28,462 nucleotides of DNA, taken from assembly GCA_030599515.1 (NCBI GenBank), contig JAUVNV010000004.1, positions 1 through 28,462 of the forward strand, given 5' to 3'. A program made the translations under genes and the position numbers. The stretch's first letter is position 1, and each line of letters opens with the position of its first letter. Positions 1 through 7,556 of the stretch are shown here, piece after piece. Below the pieces are notes generated by a model. That model was not told the origin of the DNA, ran no database searches, and saw only the letters and a program-made list of their open reading frames with translations. Source of the DNA: Acidimicrobiia bacterium (GTDB lineage Bacteria; Actinomycetota; Acidimicrobiia; Spongiisociales; UBA5794).

Positions 1-177
1 AGCCAGCATCTCATCACCTTCAGCCGTACCGGCTTTGTGGTGTTGGGGTGGCGGTGCAGGTACCGCCGAGCGTTGATGACGATCCGGGCGGTGTCGACCA
101 TGGTCTCGTCGCCGCTCGCTTCGATTGCGCGAACCGTGGGCCGCGTTTGGGCCGCACCTGGGCCGCAACGGGAGTGA
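1..177 (+). CDS. Possible 3' end of a gene entering from the left (integrase tail?)
   Basis: A reading frame is open from the first base to a TGA at 175-177 (58 codons) and ends in the residues GRVWAAPGPQRE. It stops about 90 bp before the truncated tRNA-Gly, which is where an integrase gene would end if an integrated element lies to the left. I have only a weak, unverified impression that this tail resembles actinobacterial tyrosine-recombinase C-termini. No catalytic residue is inside the window. A competing minus-strand frame is open from about 101 to the left edge (begins MVDTARIVINARRYL) and has similar codon bias, so the coding strand is undecided. Confidence 0.27.
   Translation, partial: SQHLITFSRTGFVVLGWRCRYRRALMTIRAVSTMVSSPLASIARTVGRVWAAPGPQRE
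128..168. repeat. Three GCGGCCCA direct repeats near the att-like junction
   Basis: On the minus strand three copies of GCGGCCCA are separated by 2-3 nt. They lie about 100-140 bp from the truncated tRNA. Clustered short repeats near an attachment site are often arm-type sites for integrase or excisionase; that role is inferred from position only. They could equally be codon bias within the possible coding frame that covers them. Confidence 0.4.
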
Positions 178-269
178 AAACGTGAGAAATGATGAGAGAG
201 GATGAGAGGCTGAAACGCCCGCACAGCAGGCTTCCCAGTCGTTTCGCCTTGGTATGTGAAGCCCCCAAA

Positions 270-312
270 CCGGCTTGGGAAACCGGTGCTCTATCCCCTG
301 AACTACGAGGGC
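270..312 (-). pseudogene. Truncated tRNA-Gly(CCC), 5' half only
   Basis: Read on the minus strand from 312, the sequence has a tRNA acceptor 5' strand (GCCCTCG), a D arm (GTTCAGGGGATAGAGC) and an anticodon stem-loop with stem CCGGT/GCCGG and loop TTCCCAA, giving anticodon CCC (glycine). After the anticodon stem the match ends. There is no T arm (GGTTCGAATCC-like) and no CGAGGGC to close the acceptor stem anywhere in 1-260. A -10-like TACCCT lies upstream, so this looks like the native 5' half of a chromosomal tRNA cut at the anticodon stem, as expected at one end of an integrated element. A functional split or intron-containing tRNA was considered but no 3' half is visible. Confidence 0.7.
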
Positions 313-325
313 GGGATCCGCGGCA

Positions 326-331
326 AGGGTA
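326..331 (-). promoter_or_regulatory. -10-like TACCCT upstream of the tRNA-Gly remnant
   Basis: On the minus strand TACCCT lies 13 nt before the tRNA 5' end. The placement fits a tRNA promoter left with the 5' half. No clear -35 was identified. Confidence 0.35.
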
Positions 332-355
332 ATCGGCCACCGTGGTCGTCGGGTG

Positions 356-736
356 TCAGTGATGGCCGCCGCCGTGGGCGTGGGCCCGATCTGGATCGTG
401 GGTGAGCGTCCCGGCCGCGTATTGTTGGATCGCTTCATCGATCGAGCGGGTGCCGGTGAGTACGACCTCGAGGCCGGCTTCCTGCAGGCGATTCTGGATG
501 GGGAGGCCCATCCCGCCGCCGACCACGACGTCGCAGTCGCGGATCGTGTCGACCAGGTCGTGGTGTCGACCGTGGTGCCCCGGGTCCTGGTGATCACCGC
601 AGTCGGTTGAGCCGATTTCGCGGAGTTCCCGGATCACCTCGACGCCGTCTGCGAGGTCAACGACGACGAAGGCTTTGGTACGGCCGAAGTGCGCGGTAAC
701 GGTGTTCCCGTTCAGGGTGGCAAGCGCGATTCTCAT
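356..736 (-). CDS. NifX/NifB-type dinitrogenase iron-molybdenum cofactor domain protein, His-rich
   Basis: A 126-aa protein beginning MRIALATLNG, with the family pattern of an N-terminal strand, then TAHFGRTKAFVVVD (about residues 14-27) and a GGGMG turn (about 73-77). It belongs to the Nitro_FeMo-Co family, whose stand-alone members bind metal clusters or cofactors; most are not tied to nitrogen fixation, and no nif gene is present here. Unusual are an internal Cys/His-rich stretch (C46, H49, H54, H55, H58, H59) and a C-terminal tail ending AHAHGGGHH, both likely metal-binding. The ATG at 736 is chosen over upstream starts because the family fold begins there and a TATCCT hexamer lies 7 nt upstream (leaderless). 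The gene is divergent from the first acyl-CoA synthetase. Confidence 0.85.
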   Translation of the reverse strand: MRIALATLNGNTVTAHFGRTKAFVVVDLADGVEVIRELREIGSTDCGDHQDPGHHGRHHDLVDTIRDCDVVVGGGMGLPIQNRLQEAGLEVVLTGTRSIDEAIQQYAAGTLTHDPDRAHAHGGGHH

Positions 737-743
737 GCCTTGC

Positions 744-749
744 AGGATA
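744..749 (-). promoter_or_regulatory. -10 TATCCT for the NifX-like gene (leaderless)
   Basis: TATCCT on the minus strand is separated from the ATG at 736 by 7 nt, so the transcript would begin at or next to the start codon. It is one of nine genes here with this arrangement. Confidence 0.6.
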
Positions 750-808
750 CGGGTGACTCGCAGCGGATCCGCCAACTCATTTCCCATGCATCGCCCGGGC
801 CAATGGCC

Positions 809-814
809 TAGATT
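809..814 (+). promoter_or_regulatory. -10 TAGATT for the first acyl-CoA synthetase
   Basis: TAGATT lies 36 nt before the ATG at 851. This leaves a short leader carrying a strong ribosome binding site, GAGAGGAG at 838-845. No convincing -35 was seen. Confidence 0.45.
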
Positions 815-850
815 CACTCCCAGGAACCCGTTCGGCTGAGAGGAGCCGCT

Positions 851-2590
851 ATGTCATTCGAATCCATTCCGCAGAAGATTCTTCGAGCCGGCATCGAACG
901 CGGCGAGACGGACGCCTACGCCGTGCGCCACGATGGTGGATGGGTGACCACGAGCTGGCGTGCCTACGCCGAGGAGGTCACATCGGCCGCTCGTGGGCTC
1001 ATCGCTCTGGGGGTGGAGCCGGGGTCCCCGGTCGCGATTCTGGGCGCCAATGCTCCGGAGTGGGTGATCTTCGACGTTGCTGCGATGGCGATCGGGGCGA
1101 TGCCGGCGGGGATCTATCCCACGAGCACGCCCGATGAGTGTGCTTACGTTCTCCAACACTCGGGTTCTCCGGTCGTACTCGTCCAAGACGAGGTGCAACT
1201 CGCGAAGATCCTCGAAGTCCGCGATGATCTGCCGGCCCTCAAGCATGTCGTGCTCATGCGGGACGCGTCCTCCGATGTCGATGGCGTGTTGACGTGGGGA
1301 GAGTTCATCGAGCAGGGTTTCCCTCTGTCGCCGAACGAAGTTGAGGATCGGCTCTCAGCCCTCGGGCCGCGGGACGGCGCCACGCTCATCTACACGTCGG
1401 GGACGACGGGACGCCCGAAGGCGGTGGTGCTCCCGCATGAGGCGCTCGTCGCGACCGCCGAAGCGATCCAATCGTTCATCGACGTCGGCGTGTCCGATGT
1501 TGCGCTCTCCTACCTTCCTCTCTCTCACATCGCCGAGCAGATCGTCTCGATCCACACGCCGGCGGTGATGGGCCACACGATCTACTACGAACCCGACATC
1601 TACCGACTTGCCGAGAGCCTCAAAGAGGTGCGACCCACGGCGTTCTTCGCGGTGCCACGGGTGTGGGAGAAGTTCTACGCCGCCGTGTCCGAGAAACTCG
1701 GCGAGGCGAGCGGTGTGAAGGCGGCGATCGCCAATCGTGCACTGGACGTCGGGCGTCAACACACGGCTGCTCTGGACCGAGGCGAGCAACCGGGGGCGCT
1801 GCTCGGGATTCAGTTCGGTCTCTTCGACAAGCTCGTTTACTCGAAGGCGAAGGAGGCGATGGGGCTCGACCGGTGCCGGTTCATGTTCTCGTCGGCCGCT
1901 CCGCTCTCGCCCAAGATCGCCGAGTACTTCTCCGGTCTCGGCATGCAGATCCTCCAGCTCTACGGGCAGTCCGAGTGCACCGGGATCTGCGCCTTCAACG
2001 AACCGGACCGCAATCGGATCGGTTCGGTCGGCCCCGCGATGCCCTGCGCCGAGTTGAGTATCGCCGAGGATGGAGAGATCCTCATACGGGGATCGAACGT
2101 GTTCCTCGGCTATCTCCACAATGAGGAGGCAACGGCCGAGGCGCTTGGTGGGGAAGGGTGGCTCAAGAGTGGTGACGTCGGTCACATCGACGATGACGGG
2201 TTCCTGTTCATCACCGACCGGAAGAAGGATATCATCATCACGGCCGGCGGGGAGAACGTGACGCCTTCGCTCATCGAGACGGCGCTGCAGACGAATCCCT
2301 TGATCGCGACCGTCGTCGTCATCGGTGATCAGCGCCCGTATCTCACGGCTCTCGTCTCCGTCGACCCGGAGGCTGCGGAGGGAATGAGCGACGATGAGAT
2401 CCGTGCGGTTGTCCAGGGGGCGGTGGACGACGTCAACGCGGACAGCGCCCGGGTACGCCAGTTGAAGAAGTTCGTCATTCTCGATGATCCTCTCTCGATT
2501 GAGGGTGGGGAGCTAACGCCGACACTCAAGGTGAAGCGGAAGGTTGTGCGCGAGCACTTCGCCGACGAGATCGAGGCGATGTACTCGTAG
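851..2590 (+). CDS. Long-chain acyl-CoA synthetase (AMP-forming), FadD15-like, copy 1
   Basis: A 579-aa ANL-superfamily adenylate-forming enzyme that would activate a carboxylic acid, probably a fatty acid, to its CoA thioester through an acyl-AMP. Visible motifs are the P-loop-like A3 signature YTSGTTGRPKAVVLPHEA at about 181, the A5 motif YGQSE at 371, the hinge region ITDRKKDIIITAGGENVTP at about 454, and a C-terminal LTPTLKVKRKVV carrying the conserved adenylation lysine near 560. The start has a strong GAGAGGAG site 5 nt upstream. A tandem paralogue of exactly equal length follows 190 bp downstream. Substrate chain length cannot be read from sequence alone. Residues after YGQSE differ from the second copy, suggesting different acyl preference. 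Confidence 0.93.
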   Translation: MSFESIPQKILRAGIERGETDAYAVRHDGGWVTTSWRAYAEEVTSAARGLIALGVEPGSPVAILGANAPEWVIFDVAAMAIGAMPAGIYPTSTPDECAYVLQHSGSPVVLVQDEVQLAKILEVRDDLPALKHVVLMRDASSDVDGVLTWGEFIEQGFPLSPNEVEDRLSALGPRDGATLIYTSGTTGRPKAVVLPHEALVATAEAIQSFIDVGVSDVALSYLPLSHIAEQIVSIHTPAVMGHTIYYEPDIYRLAESLKEVRPTAFFAVPRVWEKFYAAVSEKLGEASGVKAAIANRALDVGRQHTAALDRGEQPGALLGIQFGLFDKLVYSKAKEAMGLDRCRFMFSSAAPLSPKIAEYFSGLGMQILQLYGQSECTGICAFNEPDRNRIGSVGPAMPCAELSIAEDGEILIRGSNVFLGYLHNEEATAEALGGEGWLKSGDVGHIDDDGFLFITDRKKDIIITAGGENVTPSLIETALQTNPLIATVVVIGDQRPYLTALVSVDPEAAEGMSDDEIRAVVQGAVDDVNADSARVRQLKKFVILDDPLSIEGGELTPTLKVKRKVVREHFADEIEAMYS

Positions 2591-2727
2591 TGACACAGCC
2601 GCCTTCTCGTAGGAACAGTTGGGGCGTGGTTCCGGCAGCTGCAGGGGCCCAATCGGAGACCTTCGGTATGGGTCCGATGTCGGGTCGGCGATCTCGAATC
2701 CTTCTGCCGCCGGGCGTGTTGATCGCG

Positions 2728-2733
2728 TAGGGT
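2728..2733 (+). promoter_or_regulatory. Possible -10 TAGGGT between the two acyl-CoA synthetases
   Basis: TAGGGT lies 47 nt before the second synthetase start, followed by a purine-rich ribosome binding site (GGGGAGGAG, about 2767-2775). This suggests the second copy can be transcribed on its own. Weak evidence: a single hexamer in a 190-bp gap. Confidence 0.3.
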
Positions 2734-2780
2734 TCGTTGAAGAGTCGTTGGGGGGCCGGGGGCGGCGGGGAGGAGCCGTC

Positions 2781-4520
2781 ATGTCGTTCGAGACCATTCC
2801 ACAGATGATTCGGGGGGCGGGTCGCGAACGCGGCACGGCCGATGCCTATGCCGTACGTCAGCGTGACCAATGGGTGCCGACGAGCTGGGCCGACTACGCC
2901 GGGGAGGTGGATGAAGCCGCCCGCGCTCTCGTCGGTCTCGGCGTGGAGCAAGGCTCGCCGGTCGCGATTCTCGGTACCAACAGTCCGGAGTGGGTGATCT
3001 TCGACGTTGCTGCGATGGCCGTTGGGGCGATGCCGGCGGGGATCTACCCAACGAGCACGCCCGATGAGTGTGCCTATGTGCTTGAGCATTCGGGATCGCC
3101 GGTCGTGCTCGTTCAGAATGAGGAGCAGCTCGTCAAGGTCCTCGAGAGATGGGGCGACCTCCCAGCCCTCCGGCATGTTGTGCTGATGCGGGGCGCATCT
3201 TCCGAAGTCGACAACGTGCTGACGTGGAACGAGTTCATCGAACGGGGTGCCGATGTGCAGATCGATGCGGTCGAGGAACGACTGGCGGCACTCGGCCCGC
3301 GCGATGGTGCCACGCTCATCTACACATCTGGGACGACGGGACGACCGAAGGCCGTCGTGCTTCCGCACGAGGCATTGGTCTCGACAGCGCAAGCGATCAA
3401 GTCGTTCATCGATGCCGGCATGTCCGATTCGGCCATCTCATACTTGCCCCTGTCCCACATCGCCGAACAACTCGTCACCATCCAGACTCCCGCGGTGACG
3501 GGCCACACGATCTACTACGAGCCCGACATCTACCGACTCGCCGAGAGCGTCAAGGAGGTGCGTCCGACGATCTTTTTCGCCGTCCCACGCGTGTGGGAGA
3601 AGTTCTACGCCGCCGTGTCCGGGAAGCTGGGTGAGGCAAGCGGCATGAAGGCCGCCATCGCGAAGAGGGCGCAGGCCGTTGGGCGTGACCACACGGCGGT
3701 GCTCAATCGCGGCGAGGAGCCGGGTGGCATGACCGGTTTCCAGTTCGGACTCTTCGACAGGCTCGTGTATTCGAAAGTCAAAGAAGCGATGGGACTCGAC
3801 CGCAGCCGGTTCTTGTTCTCCGGCGCCGCGCCGCTGGCGCCTTCGATTGCCGAGTTCTTCTCCGGTTTCGGCATGCAGATTCTCAACATCTACGGCCAGT
3901 CCGAGAACACTGCGGGTTCCGCCTACAACCGTCCGGATCGGAATCGGTACGGTTCGGTCGGGCCGGCATTCCCGGGCACCGAATTACGAATCGCCGACGA
4001 TGGCGAGATCCTCGTTCGCGGACCCTGCGTATTCCTTGGCTACCTCCACGATGCCGAAGCAACCGCTCAGACGCTGGACGCCGACGGATGGCTCCACACC
4101 GGTGATGTCGGATACATCGATGACGACGGGTTCCTGTTCATCACCGATCGCAAGAAGGACGTCATCATCACAGCAGGCGGCGAGAACGTGACGCCGTCGC
4201 TCATCGAGATGATGCTGCAAACGAATCCCCTGGTTTCGATCGCCGTCGTCATCGGTGACAGACGGCCGTATCTCACCGCCCTGATTTCTGTCGACCCCGA
4301 GGCCACGGAGGGAATGGACGCGGAGGATGTCCGTGCCGGTGTCCAGGCCGCCGTTGACGAGGTCAATGCTGATCAGTCCCGCGTCCGCCAACTGAAGAGA
4401 TTCATCATTCTGGAGCGGCCGCTCTCGATTGAGGGCGGGGAGTTGACGCCCACGCTCAAGGTGAAGCGGAAGGTCGTGCGCGAGCACTTCGCCGAAGAGA
4501 TCGAGGCGATGTACTCCTAG
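2781..4520 (+). CDS. Long-chain acyl-CoA synthetase (AMP-forming), FadD15-like, copy 2
   Basis: A tandem paralogue of the preceding gene, also 579 aa, colinear from MSFETIPQ to the shared C-terminal EIEAMYS. It keeps the A3 motif at 181, YGQSE at 371, the ITDRKKDVIITAGGENVTP hinge and the LTPTLKVKRKVV lysine motif, so it should be catalytically active. The acyl-pocket region just after 371 reads ENTAGSAYNRPDRNR where copy 1 has ECTGICAFNEPDRNR, and several later substitutions are non-conservative. This pattern suggests duplication followed by specificity change. The ATG at 2781 is chosen because it aligns with copy 1 and has GGGGAGGAG upstream; an upstream in-frame extension is not conserved. 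The stop codon overlaps that of the convergent gene. Confidence 0.93.
   Translation: MSFETIPQMIRGAGRERGTADAYAVRQRDQWVPTSWADYAGEVDEAARALVGLGVEQGSPVAILGTNSPEWVIFDVAAMAVGAMPAGIYPTSTPDECAYVLEHSGSPVVLVQNEEQLVKVLERWGDLPALRHVVLMRGASSEVDNVLTWNEFIERGADVQIDAVEERLAALGPRDGATLIYTSGTTGRPKAVVLPHEALVSTAQAIKSFIDAGMSDSAISYLPLSHIAEQLVTIQTPAVTGHTIYYEPDIYRLAESVKEVRPTIFFAVPRVWEKFYAAVSGKLGEASGMKAAIAKRAQAVGRDHTAVLNRGEEPGGMTGFQFGLFDRLVYSKVKEAMGLDRSRFLFSGAAPLAPSIAEFFSGFGMQILNIYGQSENTAGSAYNRPDRNRYGSVGPAFPGTELRIADDGEILVRGPCVFLGYLHDAEATAQTLDADGWLHTGDVGYIDDDGFLFITDRKKDVIITAGGENVTPSLIEMMLQTNPLVSIAVVIGDRRPYLTALISVDPEATEGMDAEDVRAGVQAAVDEVNADQSRVRQLKRFIILERPLSIEGGELTPTLKVKRKVVREHFAEEIEAMYS
4517..4520. other. Shared CTAG: overlapping stop codons of convergent genes
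   Basis: The palindrome CTAG supplies TAG on both strands: positions 4518-4520 for the plus gene and 4517-4519 for the minus gene. No terminator fits between the genes, so their transcripts must overlap at the 3' ends. Confidence 0.85.
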
Positions 4521-5482
4521 ATCTCGATGAGCAGTTGGCTGTCGAGTCGCTCGACGATGAAGTCGACGAGGTCAACGAAGGGGTCGAAGCCGACTACGTT
4601 GGGCGCGTCGGCGACGAAGTTCGAGAGAACGTTCACGTCGTAGAAGTACGCATGCCCATTTCGTGCGTTGACGAGGTACTCGACGCCGCCCAGGTCGGCC
4701 CCCGTCGCCGCGAGGACACGGCCGGCGTCTTCAATGATTTCGGCAGGAGGGTTGAAGGCTTCGACGGCCGAGCCTCGGTCCGAGACCGCCTCACCGATTC
4801 CGGGAAGCTCGCAGTAGTCGGCCGGGCACAGGTTGAACGATCCGGGTACGAGCAGCAGCCGGATCGCGTAGAGGAACCGTCCGTTGAGGAACTCGACGCG
4901 AACGATCGCATCACCCTCGGCGGGGAGGTGCTCTTGCACGATCGCTGTGTGATCCGGCCCGAATTCGAGTTCACCGGCTGCAGCCGCAGCATTGAGCGCG
5001 GCAGGATCATCGAACGAGGCGATTCCTCCACCGCTCCCTCCGATGTTCGGCTTGATGAGGACCGGATACTCGAGACCGTCCGCAGCAGCCACAGCGTCGA
5101 GTGGGTTCGTGATGACGCGACCCATGGGATGACGGGCGCCGAGGCGCGCCATCAGCGCTAACTGACGAGCCTTCGACGTCTCGAATCCGAACGACTCATG
5201 CCCGTTGATCACCGGTACGCCCAGAGAATCGAGATACCGAAGATAGCCGGGCGTTGCGAAGAGAGCGGGCTTGCCGCCTCGCAGCCACGATGACGGACTC
5301 ATCCGATTGAGGACGAGCGAGTATGGGGCCGACGTGGCTGCCGGGTCATAGGTCAGCCGGTTCGCATCGATTCGCTCGTAGGGCAAACTGCGCCGGTCCA
5401 TCTCATTGAACAGCGGTTCGAACCACTGGGGATGTTCATAGAGGACGCCGATGGGCTTGTCGACATCTGTGAATTGCGCCAT
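4517..5482 (-). CDS. ATP-grasp domain protein (RimK-like), substrate unknown
   Basis: A 321-aa protein with an ATP-grasp fold. Features are an N-terminal pre-ATP-grasp region (about 10-100), K104 before the ATP-binding lobe, VLIKPNIGGSGGG (K144 and glycine-rich loop), IVQEHLP at 181-187, and an acidic/Asn metal site (E268, D282, N284). ATP-grasp enzymes join a carboxylate, via acyl phosphate, to an amine or thiol. The overall layout is closest to the RimK/glutathione-synthetase branch, but I do not recognise a named family. A GGAAG ribosome binding site precedes the ATG. It converges with the second synthetase, their stops sharing CTAG, and is divergent from the S9 peptidase, so no operon partner hints at its substrate. 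Confidence 0.82.
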   Translation of the reverse strand: MAQFTDVDKPIGVLYEHPQWFEPLFNEMDRRSLPYERIDANRLTYDPAATSAPYSLVLNRMSPSSWLRGGKPALFATPGYLRYLDSLGVPVINGHESFGFETSKARQLALMARLGARHPMGRVITNPLDAVAAADGLEYPVLIKPNIGGSGGGIASFDDPAALNAAAAAGELEFGPDHTAIVQEHLPAEGDAIVRVEFLNGRFLYAIRLLLVPGSFNLCPADYCELPGIGEAVSDRGSAVEAFNPPAEIIEDAGRVLAATGADLGGVEYLVNARNGHAYFYDVNVLSNFVADAPNVVGFDPFVDLVDFIVERLDSQLLIEI

Positions 5483-5573
5483 GGTGTCTTCCGGGTGTTG
5501 CAGGTCCGTGGAGAGTGCAACCTTCCCGCTCTACCCGCCATTCCTCGTTGGCTCCCGGGAGCAGCCTCCCGCC

Positions 5574-5579
5574 TACCAT
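5574..5579 (+). promoter_or_regulatory. -10 TACCAT for the S9 peptidase (leaderless)
   Basis: TACCAT ends 6 nt before the ATG at 5586, placing transcription start at the start codon. This supports 5586 as the start rather than in-frame codons further upstream, which would overlap the divergent gene. Confidence 0.6.
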
Positions 5580-5585
5580 CCGGGC

Positions 5586-7490
5586 ATGACGACCACTGCA
5601 CCATACGGATCATGGGAATCGCCGATCGATGCGGCCGACACCGTTGCCGGCGTCGTTCGCTTCTCCGACATTCAATACGACGATGGGACGCTCAACTGGC
5701 TCGAGTCGCGCCCGTCGGAGGGCGGCAGAACCGTGCTCGTTCGTCGCATGCTCGACGGAACGATCGACGAAGTGTTGCCCGCGACCGCGAGTGTCAGAAC
5801 GATGGTCCACGAGTACGGGGGAGCGGCGTACCTCGCCTCTGATGGAGAGATCATCTACTCCGAGTTCACAGATCAGCGTCTCTACGGGGTACAGGGAGAC
5901 GCAGTGATTCCGATCACACCGGAGCCGCCCCGTCCGATGGCGCTTCGCTACGGCGACGCCATTCCTGGAGCGGACGGTTCGCTGATCTGTGTACGCGAGA
6001 CACATCCGGAGGAAGGCGAGGCAACGAATGAACTCGTCGCGATCGATCTCGATGGAACGGCGACGGTGATCGCATCGGGGAGCGACTTCTACTCTTCGCC
6101 CCGGATCTCGATGGACGGAACACGGCTCGCATGGATCGAGTGGAGCCACCCGAACATGCCGTGGGACGGGACCCGGCTCGTCATCGCCGACCTTGAGGAT
6201 CCGGCTGATCGAACTGTGGTCGCCGGTGGCCCGGACGAGTCGATCGCTCAACCCGAGTGGACCTGGAACGGGGAGCTCGTCTTCGTCTCCGATCGGACGG
6301 GTTGGTGGAACCTCTACCGGTTCGACGGTGAGTCGGTGACATCCATCCTCGAGATGGAAGCCGAGTTCGCCGGACCCGCATGGCTCCTCGGATTCTCCTG
6401 GTACGGGCTTCTCTCCGGCGGACGAATCGTCGCGGCATTCTGGGAGAGCGGACAGCACCATCTCGGAATCATCAGCGCCGATGGGCAACTCGAGCATCTG
6501 GATCTCGACTATTCGAGCTACGGCTACCACCTCACCACCGACGGCGACCACACCGTCTGGTTCGTCGGCGCTCATCCCAAGCGTCCGTCGGCCCTCGTCG
6601 AACTGGACGTCGATTCCGGCGTTGAGACGGTCATCCGCTCCAACCCGTCAAACGTGGACGAGGCATACGCTCCCGAACCGCGCCTGATCACGTTCCCCAC
6701 CACGGGCGGCGACATCGCACACGCCGTCTACTACCCGCCGACGAACCCTGACTTCGACGGACCGGCGGGGGAGTTCCCGCCGCTCATCGTCGACATCCAC
6801 GGCGGTCCGACGGCCAACGTCTACTCCATGTTCAGCCTGCAGACGGCCTACTGGACGTCGCGGGGGATCGGACTCGTCGACGTGAACTACCGGGGATCGA
6901 CGGGCTTCGGACGGACCTACCGGGAGAGGCTCGAGAATGAGTGGGGCGTTGTCGACGTCGACGACGCCGTCGCGGCCGCCGAGTATCTGGCCTCGATCGG
7001 TGAGGTCGACGTCGATCGGCTCGCGATCACCGGTAGCAGTGCCGGCGGATACACGACGCTCGCAGCTCTGGCGTTCCGTGACACGTTCAGTGCCGGAGCG
7101 TCGCACTACGGTATCGCAGACATCGAGATGCTGATGGGCGACAGCCACAAGTTCGAATCCCGATACGAGACCCGGCTGCTCGGTGACGATCCCGAGGTCT
7201 GGCGAACCCGGTCACCGATCCACTCGGTCGATCGGATCGACGTGCCGGTGGCGCTGTTCCAGGGTCTCGACGACAAGGTCGTCCCTCCGAACCAGGCCGT
7301 CCTGATCGCCGAAGCGCTGGCGAGTCGGGGCATCCCACATGTCCACGTCGAGTACGAGGGTGAGGGCCACGGCTTCCGGAAGGCAGAGAACGTGATCCAC
7401 AGCCTCGAGACCGAACTCGCCTTCTACGGTGAGGTTTTCGGATTCACACCGGCCGGTGACCCCCCTGAGATCGACCTGGTGAGGAAGTGA
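5586..7490 (+). CDS. S9 family (prolyl oligopeptidase-like) serine peptidase
   Basis: A 634-aa protein with an N-terminal beta-propeller-type region (about 30-390, repeated WxxD/YSS-type strands) and a C-terminal alpha/beta-hydrolase domain. The catalytic triad is visible: S485 in GSSAGGY, D562/D563 in GLDDKVVPP, and H595 in GEGHGF. The oxyanion-side motif IVDIHGGPTA also fits dipeptidyl/acylaminoacyl peptidases of family S9C. Such enzymes cleave short peptides, often in the cytoplasm; no signal peptide is seen here. The ATG at 5586 is chosen because of the leaderless -10 and because it avoids overlap with the divergent ATP-grasp gene. A strong inverted repeat follows the stop. Confidence 0.92.
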   Translation: MTTTAPYGSWESPIDAADTVAGVVRFSDIQYDDGTLNWLESRPSEGGRTVLVRRMLDGTIDEVLPATASVRTMVHEYGGAAYLASDGEIIYSEFTDQRLYGVQGDAVIPITPEPPRPMALRYGDAIPGADGSLICVRETHPEEGEATNELVAIDLDGTATVIASGSDFYSSPRISMDGTRLAWIEWSHPNMPWDGTRLVIADLEDPADRTVVAGGPDESIAQPEWTWNGELVFVSDRTGWWNLYRFDGESVTSILEMEAEFAGPAWLLGFSWYGLLSGGRIVAAFWESGQHHLGIISADGQLEHLDLDYSSYGYHLTTDGDHTVWFVGAHPKRPSALVELDVDSGVETVIRSNPSNVDEAYAPEPRLITFPTTGGDIAHAVYYPPTNPDFDGPAGEFPPLIVDIHGGPTANVYSMFSLQTAYWTSRGIGLVDVNYRGSTGFGRTYRERLENEWGVVDVDDAVAAAEYLASIGEVDVDRLAITGSSAGGYTTLAALAFRDTFSAGASHYGIADIEMLMGDSHKFESRYETRLLGDDPEVWRTRSPIHSVDRIDVPVALFQGLDDKVVPPNQAVLIAEALASRGIPHVHVEYEGEGHGFRKAENVIHSLETELAFYGEVFGFTPAGDPPEIDLVRK

Positions 7491-7498
7491 TGGGCAGC

Positions 7499-7532
7499 GT
7501 GTGGGGAGGACCCGGGAGGGGCCTCCCCACAC
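7499..7532. terminator. Hairpin with 11-bp perfect stem between convergent genes
   Basis: GTGTGGGGAGG (7499-7509) is exactly complementary to CCTCCCCACAC (7522-7532) with a 12-nt loop. It lies between the stops of the S9 peptidase and the lipoprotein gene, so it is well placed as a bidirectional terminator. There is no U tract. Confidence 0.7.
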
Positions 7533-7556
7533 AGATGCGTCGATTGGTCGAGGGGG

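Noticed and set aside
1..312. Group I intron interrupting tRNA-Gly
   Set aside because: No 3' half of the tRNA and no intron core were found between 1 and 269; a junction of an integrated element explains the break more simply, though the left side is not visible.
20..340. 106-aa minus-strand reading frame over the tRNA-Gly remnant
   Set aside because: It overlaps tRNA sequence and is Arg/Ser/Pro-rich like a shadow frame.
851..4520. Nonribosomal peptide adenylation domains
   Set aside because: No carrier or condensation domains; the length, ITAGGENVTP hinge and end motif fit stand-alone acyl-CoA synthetases.
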